A stretch of DNA of 64,000 nt from Manihot esculenta (taxonomy: Eukaryota; Streptophyta; Magnoliopsida; Malpighiales; Euphorbiaceae): positions 6,278,886 to 6,342,885 of the forward strand of contig NC_035171.2 in the NCBI RefSeq assembly GCF_001659605.2, read 5' to 3'. Position numbers and translations under genes: made by a program. The notes below the pieces were generated by a model, which was not told the origin of the DNA, did not search any database, and worked only from the letters and a program-made list of their open reading frames with translations. How positions within the stretch are numbered: the stretch's first letter is position 1; every line of letters begins with the position of its first letter. This document shows, piece after piece, positions 34,238 through 44,518 of this stretch.

Positions 34238-35072
34238 TCTTGCATGATCAAAAAATAAATTTTCAATCCCCCGTTATAACTATTAAAAGACAATAATAGA
34301 AAATTAATAGTTATAAAATACAAAAACAATTTAACTATTAACCACAAATCAAACAACCTCTCCATGAATACTATCACATGGCAAAAGAAATTTTTAGATA
34401 TATGATGATTTTTATTTAAATTTTCTTTTTTTCCAAAGATATTACTTCATTGATGAATTAACAAATATAAACCCAACATACAATCAAAAACATCTTGCCA
34501 AATAAAAAGAAAATTAAAGTTGAGATTCTCTCCCTAGACTCATATGTAGAGAGGGAGTAAAAAAACTAAGTTTGAATCTCCGTAAAAGTCAATATATAAA
34601 TTTCATTATAAACAATAGCTATAATGATTTCACTGGACATAAAACAAATACGCAAAACAATTTTCTAATTTTCATGTAGAACACATTATATCTTATTATT
34701 AAACTAATAATTCAATTTGTCAAACATTCATCATATAAGAGATTTTTTTTTAATTGGAGTATAAAGACTCGAATTTGGGTCTACCAAGTCAGTATATTAT
34801 TTTAGCTACTAAACCATGACATATTAAATAAAAGGTTTAAAGATTTATTTCTCCTTCTCTTTACATATTTTGTCAGCACTGAAAATACACTATTTTATTG
34901 TTTAAAAGTACATTGAATTATTCAATATACAGAAATATTTAGCTGTCACCCTTATCTATTTTGCTTTGGTAAGAAAAAAAGAGAAAAAAAAAAGGTCAGA
35001 AGTTTTTCCTTTCTTTCACTTTCAAAAAATTAATGTTTAAAAGGCTTTAAAAATGGACGGTTGATCCAAAAT

Positions 35073-36142
35073 TAACAGGTTTTCATGAAGTAATCAAATA
35101 AACGGAATGGGTGGAAGCAATGGAAGAAGAGATTAAGATGATAACGAAGAATGAAACATGGGAACTAGTTCACAAGCTAAAAGATAAAGAAGTTATTAGG
35201 CAGAAATGTGTCTACAAGATCAAGTACAATGAGGATGGTTCAATGCATGAAAGCAAAGCAATATTAGTGGCAAAACGATACTTTCAACAGCCTGGAATAA
35301 ACTATTCCAAAACATTCTCACCAGTGGTATATATGGAGACGATTAGAGTAGTGCTAGGAGTAGCCGCACGACTCAAATTCCAAGTTTATCAATTAGATGT
35401 CAAGTCTGCTTTTCTTGATAGGGAGCTCGAAGAAGAAGCATACGTTGAGAAACCCCAAGGCTACATTATTCAAGGAAAAGAAGACATGGTTTACAAGCTT
35501 AAAGAAGGCATTATATGGACTAAAGTAAGCACCTCGGGCATGGAATCACAAGATTGATAAGCATTTGCTTCACAAATACTTCATCAAAAGTCCTAGCTAG
35601 CCATCACTCTATATCAACGTACGAGATCTAAAAGATTTCTTAATCTTATGTCTCTATATGGATGACTTGATATTCACAAGCACAAACACTGAGATGATGG
35701 AGGAGTTCAAGAAACCTATGATGGAAGAAGATGAGATTACTTATCTTGGCCTCGTGAAGTACTTCCTTGGAATGCAGGTGAAGCAATAGCCAGGACAAAT
35801 ATTCCTATCTTAAGAAAAATATGCAAAAGAACTACTCAAGAAGTTCAACATGGCAAATTGCAAACCACTAGCAACACCTATGGCACAAAATGAAAAGTTG
35901 AAGAAGGATGATAATCATGAAAGGGTGAATGGGGCAACATTTTGAACTCTGGTTGAATCACTCATCTATCTCACAAATACAATGCCTGACATAGTTCATG
36001 TTGTGAGCATTGTTTCAGGGTAAATGAGCCAACCAAGTAAAGGAAATTTGACAGCTACCAAGAGATACTCTGCTATATCATAGGAACTAAGAGCTTTTGT
36101 ATTCTTTATAAGTGTGAGGAAGAATCAAATCTCATTGGCTAT
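35073..36142 (+). pseudogene. Copia RT-RNase H remnant, unit 2 (left part)
   Basis: The same remnant as 28931-30504, with the RT frame open a little further (35111-35557) because codon TAC is retained where unit 1 has TAA. It is interrupted within RNase H by the pol-less gypsy element at 36143 and continues at 46040. Confidence 0.9.
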
Positions 36143-37663
36143 TGATCAAGCATAATTTAGCCACATTTTTATCATAATTATTGTTGCTTATTTATACATT
36201 TTTTAGTTTAATTTATGGTTTTTATCTTGTTTTTATAGAAAAGAAAGAAATTAGAAAATGGGAGAAAAAGTGCAGAAAAAGTACAGAAGGATGATTTGCC
36301 CAGTGATTTGCCCAAGATCACTAGCTAAACTGCTCCAATCACTGCCCAGATCAAGCTAAAGCAGAAACCCGGAGGCAACAGACAGCAGTGATATGGGCAG
36401 TGATTTGCCCAAGAAACTCGAAGATCACTGGCCAAATCACTCGCAGAGACATAGAGGACCGACTCACAGAGAAGCGATCTGGTCAGTGATTTGCCCAATC
36501 ACTTGAAGAAACTGGTCAAATCACCGGGCAAATCACTTTGACAGCAGAAACTTACAGCAGAGCGGGAAAATGGGCAGAAAACAGAAATCTGAATTTTCAG
36601 AAGTCCAAATCCAATCCAATCACTTCCAACACAAAACCAAGAGCCACGAAAGAGTCTCTCAACCAAGGAATTCCAATTGCAATTAAAATCAACATCAAAA
36701 GAGGAGTCAAACACCAAATCAAAGATGGATTTTGAAACCCTAGATGGATGGAAATCTGCAGCTATAAAAGGAGAGCCTCCAAACCAGCAAGCCATCTTCT
36801 GATCAGCAACTCAACTCGTCAGAAACTCTCCAGAAATTCTGCAGCTTCTTCCCTTTTTCTCTTCTTTCTTTTGTATATTTTGCCCACCATGAGTGGCTAG
36901 TTTCATTCTTTTCTAGTTGAAGTTGGTGAATTTCAGATTTTGTGATGAATTGGGAGATTTAAATCTCCATTGTTAAACTCTTATTTACTTTCAATATTTA
37001 TGCAATTTGATCTTTCCATAATTATTATTTTGCTTTTAGAATCAATAAGGGCCCATTGCTTTTAAATTGCTTAAGTAATATTGTTTGAATAATTTAGGTC
37101 CGTAATTGCTTAGATTGTTCAAATACATATTTAATCAAATTGCATAATCTAAACTTGACCACGCGGTTGGCAAGGATAGAATTGGGTTTCTCTAAGTCTT
37201 AATGCAGTCAACAGTTGTTCGATGCTATAATGCCCCAAGGACGTTCCTTGGCAACTTGTTGATTAGTGTTTGATTAGCGAACGTTTCCTAATCAAACTAG
37301 AACTAAGGAGGAATTTGGATTGTGAGAAGCGTCTTCCACATCCTAAACCAATTTATTGAGATAAATAGGAGTATTAAAGAATCAATGATCAATTCTAAAC
37401 AGTCTGAAATAGATCCATACTTCAACTAGAAGCTTTTCATCCATTGATTTACTCATCTTTAAATTATTGCTTTCTTTTGCTATTTAGTGTTAATCTATCA
37501 ACTCAAACCCCCCTCTTTTACTTACTTGTTATTACTTGCCTTAGTCATTATTAGGAAGATACTTGGTGTCAATTCCCTGTGGTTCGACCCTATTGCCACT
37601 ATTTACAAATTTATTTGTGATTGATAATAGGTTATTTTTGACGGCTTCGACAACCGCCTATCA
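36143..37663 (+). repeat. 5' LTR of pol-less gypsy copy 2
   Basis: 1521 bp, TGATCAAG...CCTATCA. The TATA-like TATAAAAG is at 36763-36770. Motif copies of GTGATTTGCCCA occur at about 36291-36325, 36400, 36485 and, inverted, near 36530, all upstream of the TATA. Confidence 0.95.
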
Positions 37664-37668
37664 AAAAT

Positions 37669-37686
37669 TGGCGCCGTTGCCGGGGA
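37669..37686 (+). other. Primer binding site (Asp-tRNA) of copy 2
   Basis: TGGCGCCGTTGCCGGGGA is a perfect 18-base complement to the plant tRNA-Asp 3' end including CCA. Confidence 0.9.
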
Positions 37687-37715
37687 ATTGATTTAAACTA
37701 ACGTATTTTCCCTTT

Positions 37716-40700
37716 ATGACCAGGTCTGGCCGTAAAGACAGTCTTCTTTACGATCCAGAGATTGAAAAAACTGCCAAGAGCTTAAGGAAGCAAGCAAATT
37801 TGAGGAACCAAGCCTCAAAACCATCTTCATCAACAACTCCACCTCACAGACCACCTACTGCCCCTGCTGAAGAAATTTCTGCACCAGCAGAAACTTCCAC
37901 CACCGCACCTGCTACAGCAGAATTTTTACCAGAGACCGAATTTCTGGTCATGGCAGAAAATCCAGCAATGGCAGCACCACCTGCTGCACATGTAGAAGCT
38001 GAAAATCAAGCAAGAAACGTGCCCATCCAAGCACCACAGCCACAGGAGAGAACTCTTGGAGAGTTAGCTGAACCAGCAGGAGATCAAGCACCCTTATGCA
38101 TTGAATATCCCCTATTGACAGCACCATTCGAGCTAAGGACAGGTCTGATTCATCTCCTTCCTAAATTCAGAGGCCTAGAGAATGAAGATCCTCACAAGCA
38201 TTTGAAGGCATTCCACGTTGTGTGCTCAACTATGAGACCCCAAGGCATTCCAGAAGACGATATCAAGCTTAGAGCCTTCCCTTTTTCCCTTGAAGACTAT
38301 GCCAAAGAATGGCTATTCTACTTGCCACCCGGATCCATCACATCATGGGCTAATATGGTAAGAGCATTCTTGAGAAAATTCTTTCCAACCTCAAAAGCCA
38401 TAGGCATCCGTCGGGAAATAAGTGGCATAAAGCAAAAGCACTCTGAAGGCTTGTATGAGTACTGGGAGAGGTTCAAAAAGTTGTGCACAAGCTGCCCTCG
38501 GCATGATATTTCTGACCAATCTCTCATTGAGTACTTCTATGGAGGTTTGCTACCCTCAGAGAGAAAATTTATTGACGCAGCCTGTGGAGGAACAATTGAA
38601 AAAAAATCACCTCGAGAGATGAGGGACTTAATTTCCTCCATGGCTGCAGCTTCTCAACAATTTGGAGACCAAGAGCTGCCAACAAGGAATGTAAATGAGG
38701 TGAGTAATTCCACTTTATCATCCCAACTTTCTGAACTCACCAATGCTGTCCGTAGCCTTGTTGTGAGTCAAGCCCAACAAGTCCAGCAGATTCAGCAGCC
38801 CAAGACATGTGGAATATGTGCCAACAACCACCCAACTGATCTATGTCCTTCCCTTCAAGAGGAGGACCAGCAAGTTAATGCTGTTGGAGGTTTCAATGGG
38901 CAAAGAAGGTATGATCCCTATTCTAATACTTATAATCCAGGTTGGAGGGACCATCCAAATTTCAGTTATGCAAGGGGAAATCAATATCCAAACTACCAGC
39001 AAAGAAACCAAGCTCAAGCTGCACCTCAGAATTCCAATGCATCTCTTGAAGAGATTGTGAAAAATTTGGCAAATACTGTGCAGAATCTTGAGAAACAAAT
39101 GGGGCAAATGGCTTCATCCTTGAACAAAATTGAATCACAAGGAAAGCTACCTTCCCAAACTGAGATAAATCCAAGACAAAATGTTAGCGCCATCACATTA
39201 AGGAGTGGAAAGGAGTTGCAAGACAATAGGGCTGAAAAATTGCAAAAACAGGGCATGGAAGAAATTCTGCCAGAAAGTGATCAGGGCAGTGATTTGCCCA
39301 GTTCACTAGTAGAAACTGACCCGATCGCTGGTCAAACTGAGCTGTCCAGCAGTGATTTGCCCAAATCACCAGAGAAGGCAGAATCCAGTCAAAGGCAGAA
39401 ACAGCAACCAGCAGAAAAATTCAAGATACCTCCTCCCTTCCCAAAGAGATTTGCAAAGTCCCAAAAGGAGAAAGAGGAAAAAGAGATATTGGAGACACTT
39501 CGCAAGGTGGAAATCAACATTCCCCTACTTGATGCTGTAAAGCAAATTCCAAGGTATGCCAAGTTTCTCAAAGAGCTATGCACCAACCGAAGGAAACTTG
39601 CTGAACGTGAAAAGGTAAGTGTGGGGGAGTGTGTTTCAGCTGTAATCCAAAGGAAACTTCCAACCAAATGCAAGGATAGAGGGATGTTCGCGGTTTCATG
39701 CAAGATAGGCAATGTGGGAATAAAGAAGGCCATGTGTGACCTTGGAGCTTCAATAAATGTCATGCCACTTTCCATTTTTAACTTGTTGAATGCAGGTACA
39801 CTCAAGGGCACCAGTATTGTGATCCAATTGGCTGACCGATCCGTCGTCCATCCCAAGGGAGTGCTAGAAGATGTGTTGGTACAAGTTGACCAACTAGTCT
39901 TCCCAGCAGATTTTTATGTGATTGACATGGAGGAGGATAAGGGCAACATCACCTCTGACATCTTACTTGGGAGACCATTCTTGAGCACAGCAAGAACAAA
40001 AATTGATGTGCATGATGGCACATTGACTATGGAGTTTGAAGGGGAAGTTATCAAATTTAATGTTTATGATACCATTAAATTCCCCAATGATGTTTCTCCT
40101 GTTTATGGCCTTGATGTTATTGATGATTTAAGTCAAGAAATTTTTTATTTTGATCAAGAAAACTTACTTTATGAAGGTCTTTGCAGGAAAGGAGAAGTGG
40201 ACAGCAACATCACTGAAGCAGAAAAAACAGCAGACTGCTGTAACTTGCTGGATGTGGGTGATTTGCCCAGTGATTTGCCCAGACCACCAGATAATCTGCT
40301 CAAATCACAGACCAAATCACTGGAGCAGACAGACTTGATAGAAAGTGATTTGCCCAGACCACCAGATAATCTGCCCAAATCACAGCCCAAATCAGACAGC
40401 AAACAGCAGAAATCAGCACTAGAACTGAAACCATTGCCAAGCCACCTCAAATATGCCTACTTGGGAGCTGGAAATTCACTTCCAGTCATTATTTCTAACC
40501 AGCTCAGCCAAGAAGAAGAGGAAAAGCTCCTTGATGTGTTAAAGAAGCACAAAAAAGCAATTGGGTGGACCTTGGAAGACATAAAAGGCACCTCAAGACC
40601 ATTCGGTGGAGGCTCATTTCACCAGAATCAGAGACAGGATGCGGCACATGAAGCTATTGACGTACGGAGTCCACAAACAAGCAAGGTTTTCAAGGTTAAT

Positions 40701-40787
40701 GGGCATCGTTTGAAGAGATTCAATGAAGGTTTTACTGTCCATATTGTGGAGGAGGTTCCCCTAGATCCCCCTTCCCAAGACTGCTGA
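37716..40787 (+). CDS. Gag-protease with RT stub fused to integrase tail
   Basis: A single 1023-residue frame starting MTRSGRKDSLLYDPEIE. Domains: an Ala/Pro-rich region (about 30-120), the retrotransposon gag core (about 130-310; FRGLENEDPHKHLKAF, EYWERFKKLC), a zinc-knuckle-like CGICANNHPTDLCP (about 364), the DLGAS-type aspartic protease (about 674, with LLGRPFLSTARTK), then KKAIGWTLEDIKG, the start of RT (about 945). It then jumps through TSRPFGGGS to FKVNGHRLKRFNEGF, a block I associate with the integrase C-terminal tail of this lineage. Pol was therefore removed by an in-frame internal deletion. It presumably assembles particles and relies on pol from a partner element. The SDLP-type repeats come from the GTGATTTGCCC motif. 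Confidence 0.88.
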   Translation: MTRSGRKDSLLYDPEIEKTAKSLRKQANLRNQASKPSSSTTPPHRPPTAPAEEISAPAETSTTAPATAEFLPETEFLVMAENPAMAAPPAAHVEAENQARNVPIQAPQPQERTLGELAEPAGDQAPLCIEYPLLTAPFELRTGLIHLLPKFRGLENEDPHKHLKAFHVVCSTMRPQGIPEDDIKLRAFPFSLEDYAKEWLFYLPPGSITSWANMVRAFLRKFFPTSKAIGIRREISGIKQKHSEGLYEYWERFKKLCTSCPRHDISDQSLIEYFYGGLLPSERKFIDAACGGTIEKKSPREMRDLISSMAAASQQFGDQELPTRNVNEVSNSTLSSQLSELTNAVRSLVVSQAQQVQQIQQPKTCGICANNHPTDLCPSLQEEDQQVNAVGGFNGQRRYDPYSNTYNPGWRDHPNFSYARGNQYPNYQQRNQAQAAPQNSNASLEEIVKNLANTVQNLEKQMGQMASSLNKIESQGKLPSQTEINPRQNVSAITLRSGKELQDNRAEKLQKQGMEEILPESDQGSDLPSSLVETDPIAGQTELSSSDLPKSPEKAESSQRQKQQPAEKFKIPPPFPKRFAKSQKEKEEKEILETLRKVEINIPLLDAVKQIPRYAKFLKELCTNRRKLAEREKVSVGECVSAVIQRKLPTKCKDRGMFAVSCKIGNVGIKKAMCDLGASINVMPLSIFNLLNAGTLKGTSIVIQLADRSVVHPKGVLEDVLVQVDQLVFPADFYVIDMEEDKGNITSDILLGRPFLSTARTKIDVHDGTLTMEFEGEVIKFNVYDTIKFPNDVSPVYGLDVIDDLSQEIFYFDQENLLYEGLCRKGEVDSNITEAEKTADCCNLLDVGDLPSDLPRPPDNLLKSQTKSLEQTDLIESDLPRPPDNLPKSQPKSDSKQQKSALELKPLPSHLKYAYLGAGNSLPVIISNQLSQEEEEKLLDVLKKHKKAIGWTLEDIKGTSRPFGGGSFHQNQRQDAAHEAIDVRSPQTSKVFKVNGHRLKRFNEGFTVHIVEEVPLDPPSQDC

Positions 40788-40797
40788 GCAAGACACT

Positions 40798-42297
40798 TGA
40801 TCAAGCATAATTTAGCCACATTTTTATCATAATTATTATTGCTTATTTACACATTTTTTAGTTTAATTTATGGTTTTTATCTTGTTTTTACAGAAAAGGA
40901 AGAAATTGGAAAATTGGAGAAAAAGTGCAGAAAATTTACAAAAAGGTGATTTGCCCAGTGATTTGCCCAAAAATCTGCTCCAATCACTGCCCAGATCAAG
41001 CTAAAGCAGAAACCCGGAGGCAACAGATAGCAGTGATATGGGCAGCGATTTGCCCAAGAAACTCGAAGATCACTGGCCAAATCACTCGCAGAGACATAGA
41101 GGACTGACTCACGGAGAAGCGATCTGGTCAGTGATTTGCCCAATCACTTGAAGAAACTGGTCAAAGCACCGGGCAAATCACTTTGACAGCAGAAAATTAC
41201 AGCAGAGCGGGAAAATGGGCAGCAAACTGAAATCCGAATTTTCAGAAGTCCAAATCCAATCCAATCACTTCCAACACAAATCCAAGAGCCACGAAAGAGC
41301 TTCTCACCCAAGGAAATCCAATTGCAATTAAATTCAACATCAAAAGAGGAGTCCAACACCAAATCAAAAGGGATTTCAAAACCCTAGAGAATTCTTCAGC
41401 TATAAAAAGGAGAGTCTCAAAACCAGCAAGGCATCTTCTGATCAGCCTCTCTCAGCTCCAGAAACTCTCCAGAAATTCTCTTCTCTTCTTTTCTTCTTTT
41501 TCTTTGTGTATTTTAGTCCACCATGAGTGGCTAAACACTTTAATTTCTAGTTGAAGTTGAGAATATTCATGTTTGTGATGAATTGGGAGGTTTAATACTC
41601 CATTGTTGAACTCTTATTTGTTTCAATATTTATGCAATCTGATCTTTTCTACAAATATTACTTTGCTTTTAGAATCAATAAGGGCCCATTGCTTTTAAAT
41701 TGCTTGAGTAGTTTTGTTTGAATGGTTTAGGTCCGTAATTGCTTAGATTGTTCAAATACACTTTTAATCAGGTTGCATAATCTAAACTTGACCACGCGGT
41801 TGGCAATGATAGAATTGGGTTTCTCTAAGTCTTAATGCAATCAACAGTTGTTCGATGCTATAATGCCCCAAGGACGTTCCTTGGCAACTTGTTGATTAGT
41901 GTTTGATTAGCGAACGTTTCCTAATCAAACTAGAACTAAGGAGGAATTTGGTTGTGAGAAGCGTCTTCCACAACCAAAACTAATTTATTGAAACCAAATA
42001 GGAGTCTTTAATAATCAATGATCAATTCTGAACAAACTGAATTAGACTCACACTTCAACTAGAATCTCTTTCACATTGAAATTCCTTTTCAATTAAATTA
42101 TTGTTCTCTTTTGCTTTTAGATTTTAAACTCATCAAAACAAACCCCCCTCTTTTATTTACTTGTTATTTGCCTTGGTCATTATTAGGAAAGTCTTTAGTG
42201 TCAATTCCCTGTGGTTCGACCCTATTGCCACTATCTACAAGTTTATTGTTGATCGTTTAATAGGTTTATTTTTGACGGCTTCGACAACCGCTTATCA
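40798..42297 (+). mobile_element. Solo LTR of the pol-less gypsy family
   Basis: A 1500-bp single LTR, same orientation as its host, TSD ACACT (40793-40797, 42298-42302). It landed ten bases after the stop of the gag-protease ORF. It is diverged from the host LTRs at many positions and so came from a different element. Confidence 0.93.
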
Positions 42298-42302
42298 ACA
42301 CT

Positions 42303-42790
42303 GAAGTCCAGCCCAAGACAGAAAACAGGGCGCTACTGGGAGGCAGCCCAGATGTAGTGATTTGCCCAGTGATTTGCCCACTGCTTGCCCAAATCGCCGG
42401 GCAAATCGACTGAATATACCATAGTCACAAGTGATCGGGGCAGTGATTTGCCCAATTGCCCAGATAATTTGACCAAGATCACCGGTCCAATCGCAAAATC
42501 AAGCACATCATCAGAAAAGGGCGTGAACAGTACCAGCCCAGCAACTGCAAAGGAGAAGCGGTCTGGCCAAGTGATTTGCCCACTGCTTATCCAAATCACT
42601 GGTCAAATCACCCTGTCAAGAATCCAGAGGGCCAGCATTAAATGATCAGGGCAGTTCACATACCCAAATCACTTTAAGTAGTTCTTTTCTTTTACTCTTT
42701 TACTTTTTACGCTATCTACTGTTTTTATCTCTTCTTCTTCAAGATTTCTCCTCTCCGACCCACCACTCACCCACCTGCAAACTCAAGACC
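42303..42790 (+). other. Motif-rich non-coding stretch in copy 2
   Basis: Between the solo LTR and the 3' ORF. It carries many GTGATTTGCCCA units and variants, for example near 42357-42405, 42440 and 42570-42600. No supported gene. The downstream part (about 42670-42790) is pyrimidine-rich and could be a leader for the next ORF. Confidence 0.7.
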
Positions 42791-42793
42791 ACA

Positions 42794-43534
42794 ATGGTAA
42801 GAATTAAGATGAAGGCCACCGGCGGACCGTTCATGTGGAAGAAACTAGGGCTGCCGAGACCCATCCCCTCCGACAGTGATGACGAAGCGCGGGACACCCC
42901 TCCACCAGCCACCACCAGCACTGAAACACCACCGGCCACTGGAACAGAGACAGGACGCACCGACTCACCGGCTGTCCAGACATATGACCGGCAAAGGAAA
43001 CGGCCAAGAACGCCGACACCACCTCCACCGTCCACATCCCCAATAACCCCGACGGCGAACCCTAAGGGCGAAACGCCACCAGAGGCCACCACTTCCTCCG
43101 GCCACGGCCAGAAACGGCCAAGAACTCAGTCGCCACCTCCACCGCCGAGATCAGAGCCAGAACCAGAAACCACCATTGCCACACATCCTGCAGGTCATGA
43201 GGAAGGCGATGCAACCACTGATGTGCCCAGCAATTTGCCCACTGATGCGCCCACTAGTACGCCCAGTAATTTCACCAGCAATGTGCCAAGCGCTATGCCC
43301 AGCGATGTGCCCACTAATGCGCCCACGGACTTGCCAAGTGATACAGATAGCGATTTGCCCAGTGATTTGCCCAGTGCTTGCCCAAGTCACTGGTCAAATC
43401 ACCCACAGGCCAGGAAGTCCCTTTCCCTTTTCTCCTTCATTTCTCTATATATATATTCAAACATTGAGGACAATATTTGGGATAGGTGTGGGGGCACTGG
43501 AGAGTATTTATTCACTGATCACACCATCTTTTGA
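42794..43534 (+). CDS. Proline-rich ORF of unknown function in copy 2
   Basis: A 246-codon frame starting MVRIKMKATGGPFMWKKLGL. The N-terminus is basic, followed by a Pro/Thr/Glu-rich middle with a repeated KRPRTPTPPPP / KRPRTQSPPPPP block that looks like a nuclear-localisation-type basic patch. A C-terminal stretch of short S/P/D/A repeats (PSNLPTDAPTSTPSN) is encoded by degenerate GTGATTTGCCC units. It occupies the post-pol position where some Athila/Tat elements carry an extra ORF. I do not recognise a domain, and it could be non-functional. Its C-terminus runs into the conserved 'acattgaggacaata' landmark at about 43460. Confidence 0.5.
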   Translation: MVRIKMKATGGPFMWKKLGLPRPIPSDSDDEARDTPPPATTSTETPPATGTETGRTDSPAVQTYDRQRKRPRTPTPPPPSTSPITPTANPKGETPPEATTSSGHGQKRPRTQSPPPPPRSEPEPETTIATHPAGHEEGDATTDVPSNLPTDAPTSTPSNFTSNVPSAMPSDVPTNAPTDLPSDTDSDLPSDLPSACPSHWSNHPQARKSLSLFSFISLYIYSNIEDNIWDRCGGTGEYLFTDHTIF

Positions 43535-43948
43535 TTTCTTTTTTTTCCTATTTTGTTTCTTACTGTTTCTTTTTGTTTCTTTTTGCATTATTCTTACCCC
43601 TTTTTGCACACACCAGAATTTTTTTTTTCACACTTTTTGCACACACACACAGAATTTTGTCTTAGCTTTTTCTCTACTCAACATAGATAACAAGGTTAAA
43701 AGAGTTTCCTTATCTCATGACCCCATTGATTTGCCACCCCTTTAAGCCTAAATTGAATCATTCACAGTATGTTACCTTCACTTAGAAAGTTCTTTACTTG
43801 AATTGAATCCTTAAATTTGTTGTGGTCAAGGGAAATAAAAATAAAAATACATGCAAATAAAAAGCTAGTGTAACTCCCTATGAGCTGATTTGCCCAAACT
43901 ATCATGACAAACCAGCACAAAGCACAAATCACAAACTTGTTCCAATGG

Positions 43949-44188
43949 TCTAAGACTATGAACTGAGCCTAATAGCCACTTGGAGAAGTAACTGACTGAG
44001 TAACCGGGGGTGTATCACCCATGTACACAATCGCGTAAAAAGGTCAGTAACTTTTTCAAGCAAATAAGTTTCGATGGTCTAGACTATGAACATAGCTAGT
44101 GGCCACTTGAACAAGTGACTAACTGAGTAACCGGGGGTGTATCACCCATGTACACAATCGCGTAAAAAGGTTAGTGACTTTTTCAGGC
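43949..44188 (+). repeat. Two ~110-bp repeats with hairpin, copy 2
   Basis: Counterpart of 11711-11953: units at about 43949-44061 and 44078-44188, each with 'gagtaaccgggggtgtatcac' and 'cgcgtaaaaagg'. The stem GGGTG..CACCC is kept in both. Confidence 0.85.
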
Positions 44189-44504
44189 AAGGATAAGAAT
44201 AAGTGCTGCTGAAAATAAAAACAAAAATAAAAAGAAATAGAGAAGAAAAGGGGCGAGTCACTCCTAGGGGTTGCATTAAAACTAACATAAAGGCATAAGC
44301 ATGATTGAGTCAAAAACCTTTCTCTTGACCATGGTAGGTGAAAGGAAACAAGGAAAGGAGAGGATGACCTTAGTGCATGTACTCTATACTGTGATACTTC
44401 AGTTTAGGAGTCTAGGGGGAGCTGATTAAGTGGAACTTAGGCTCTAAAGAAAAAGGGGCTTGATTGGCTAAGTTATTTATTGCTTGAGGACAAGCAAAAA
44501 GTTA

Positions 44505-44518
44505 GGTGTGGGGGTATT
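44505..44518 (+). other. Polypurine tract of copy 2
   Basis: GGTGTGGGGGTATT abuts the 3' LTR; identical to the tract at 12247-12260. Confidence 0.85.
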
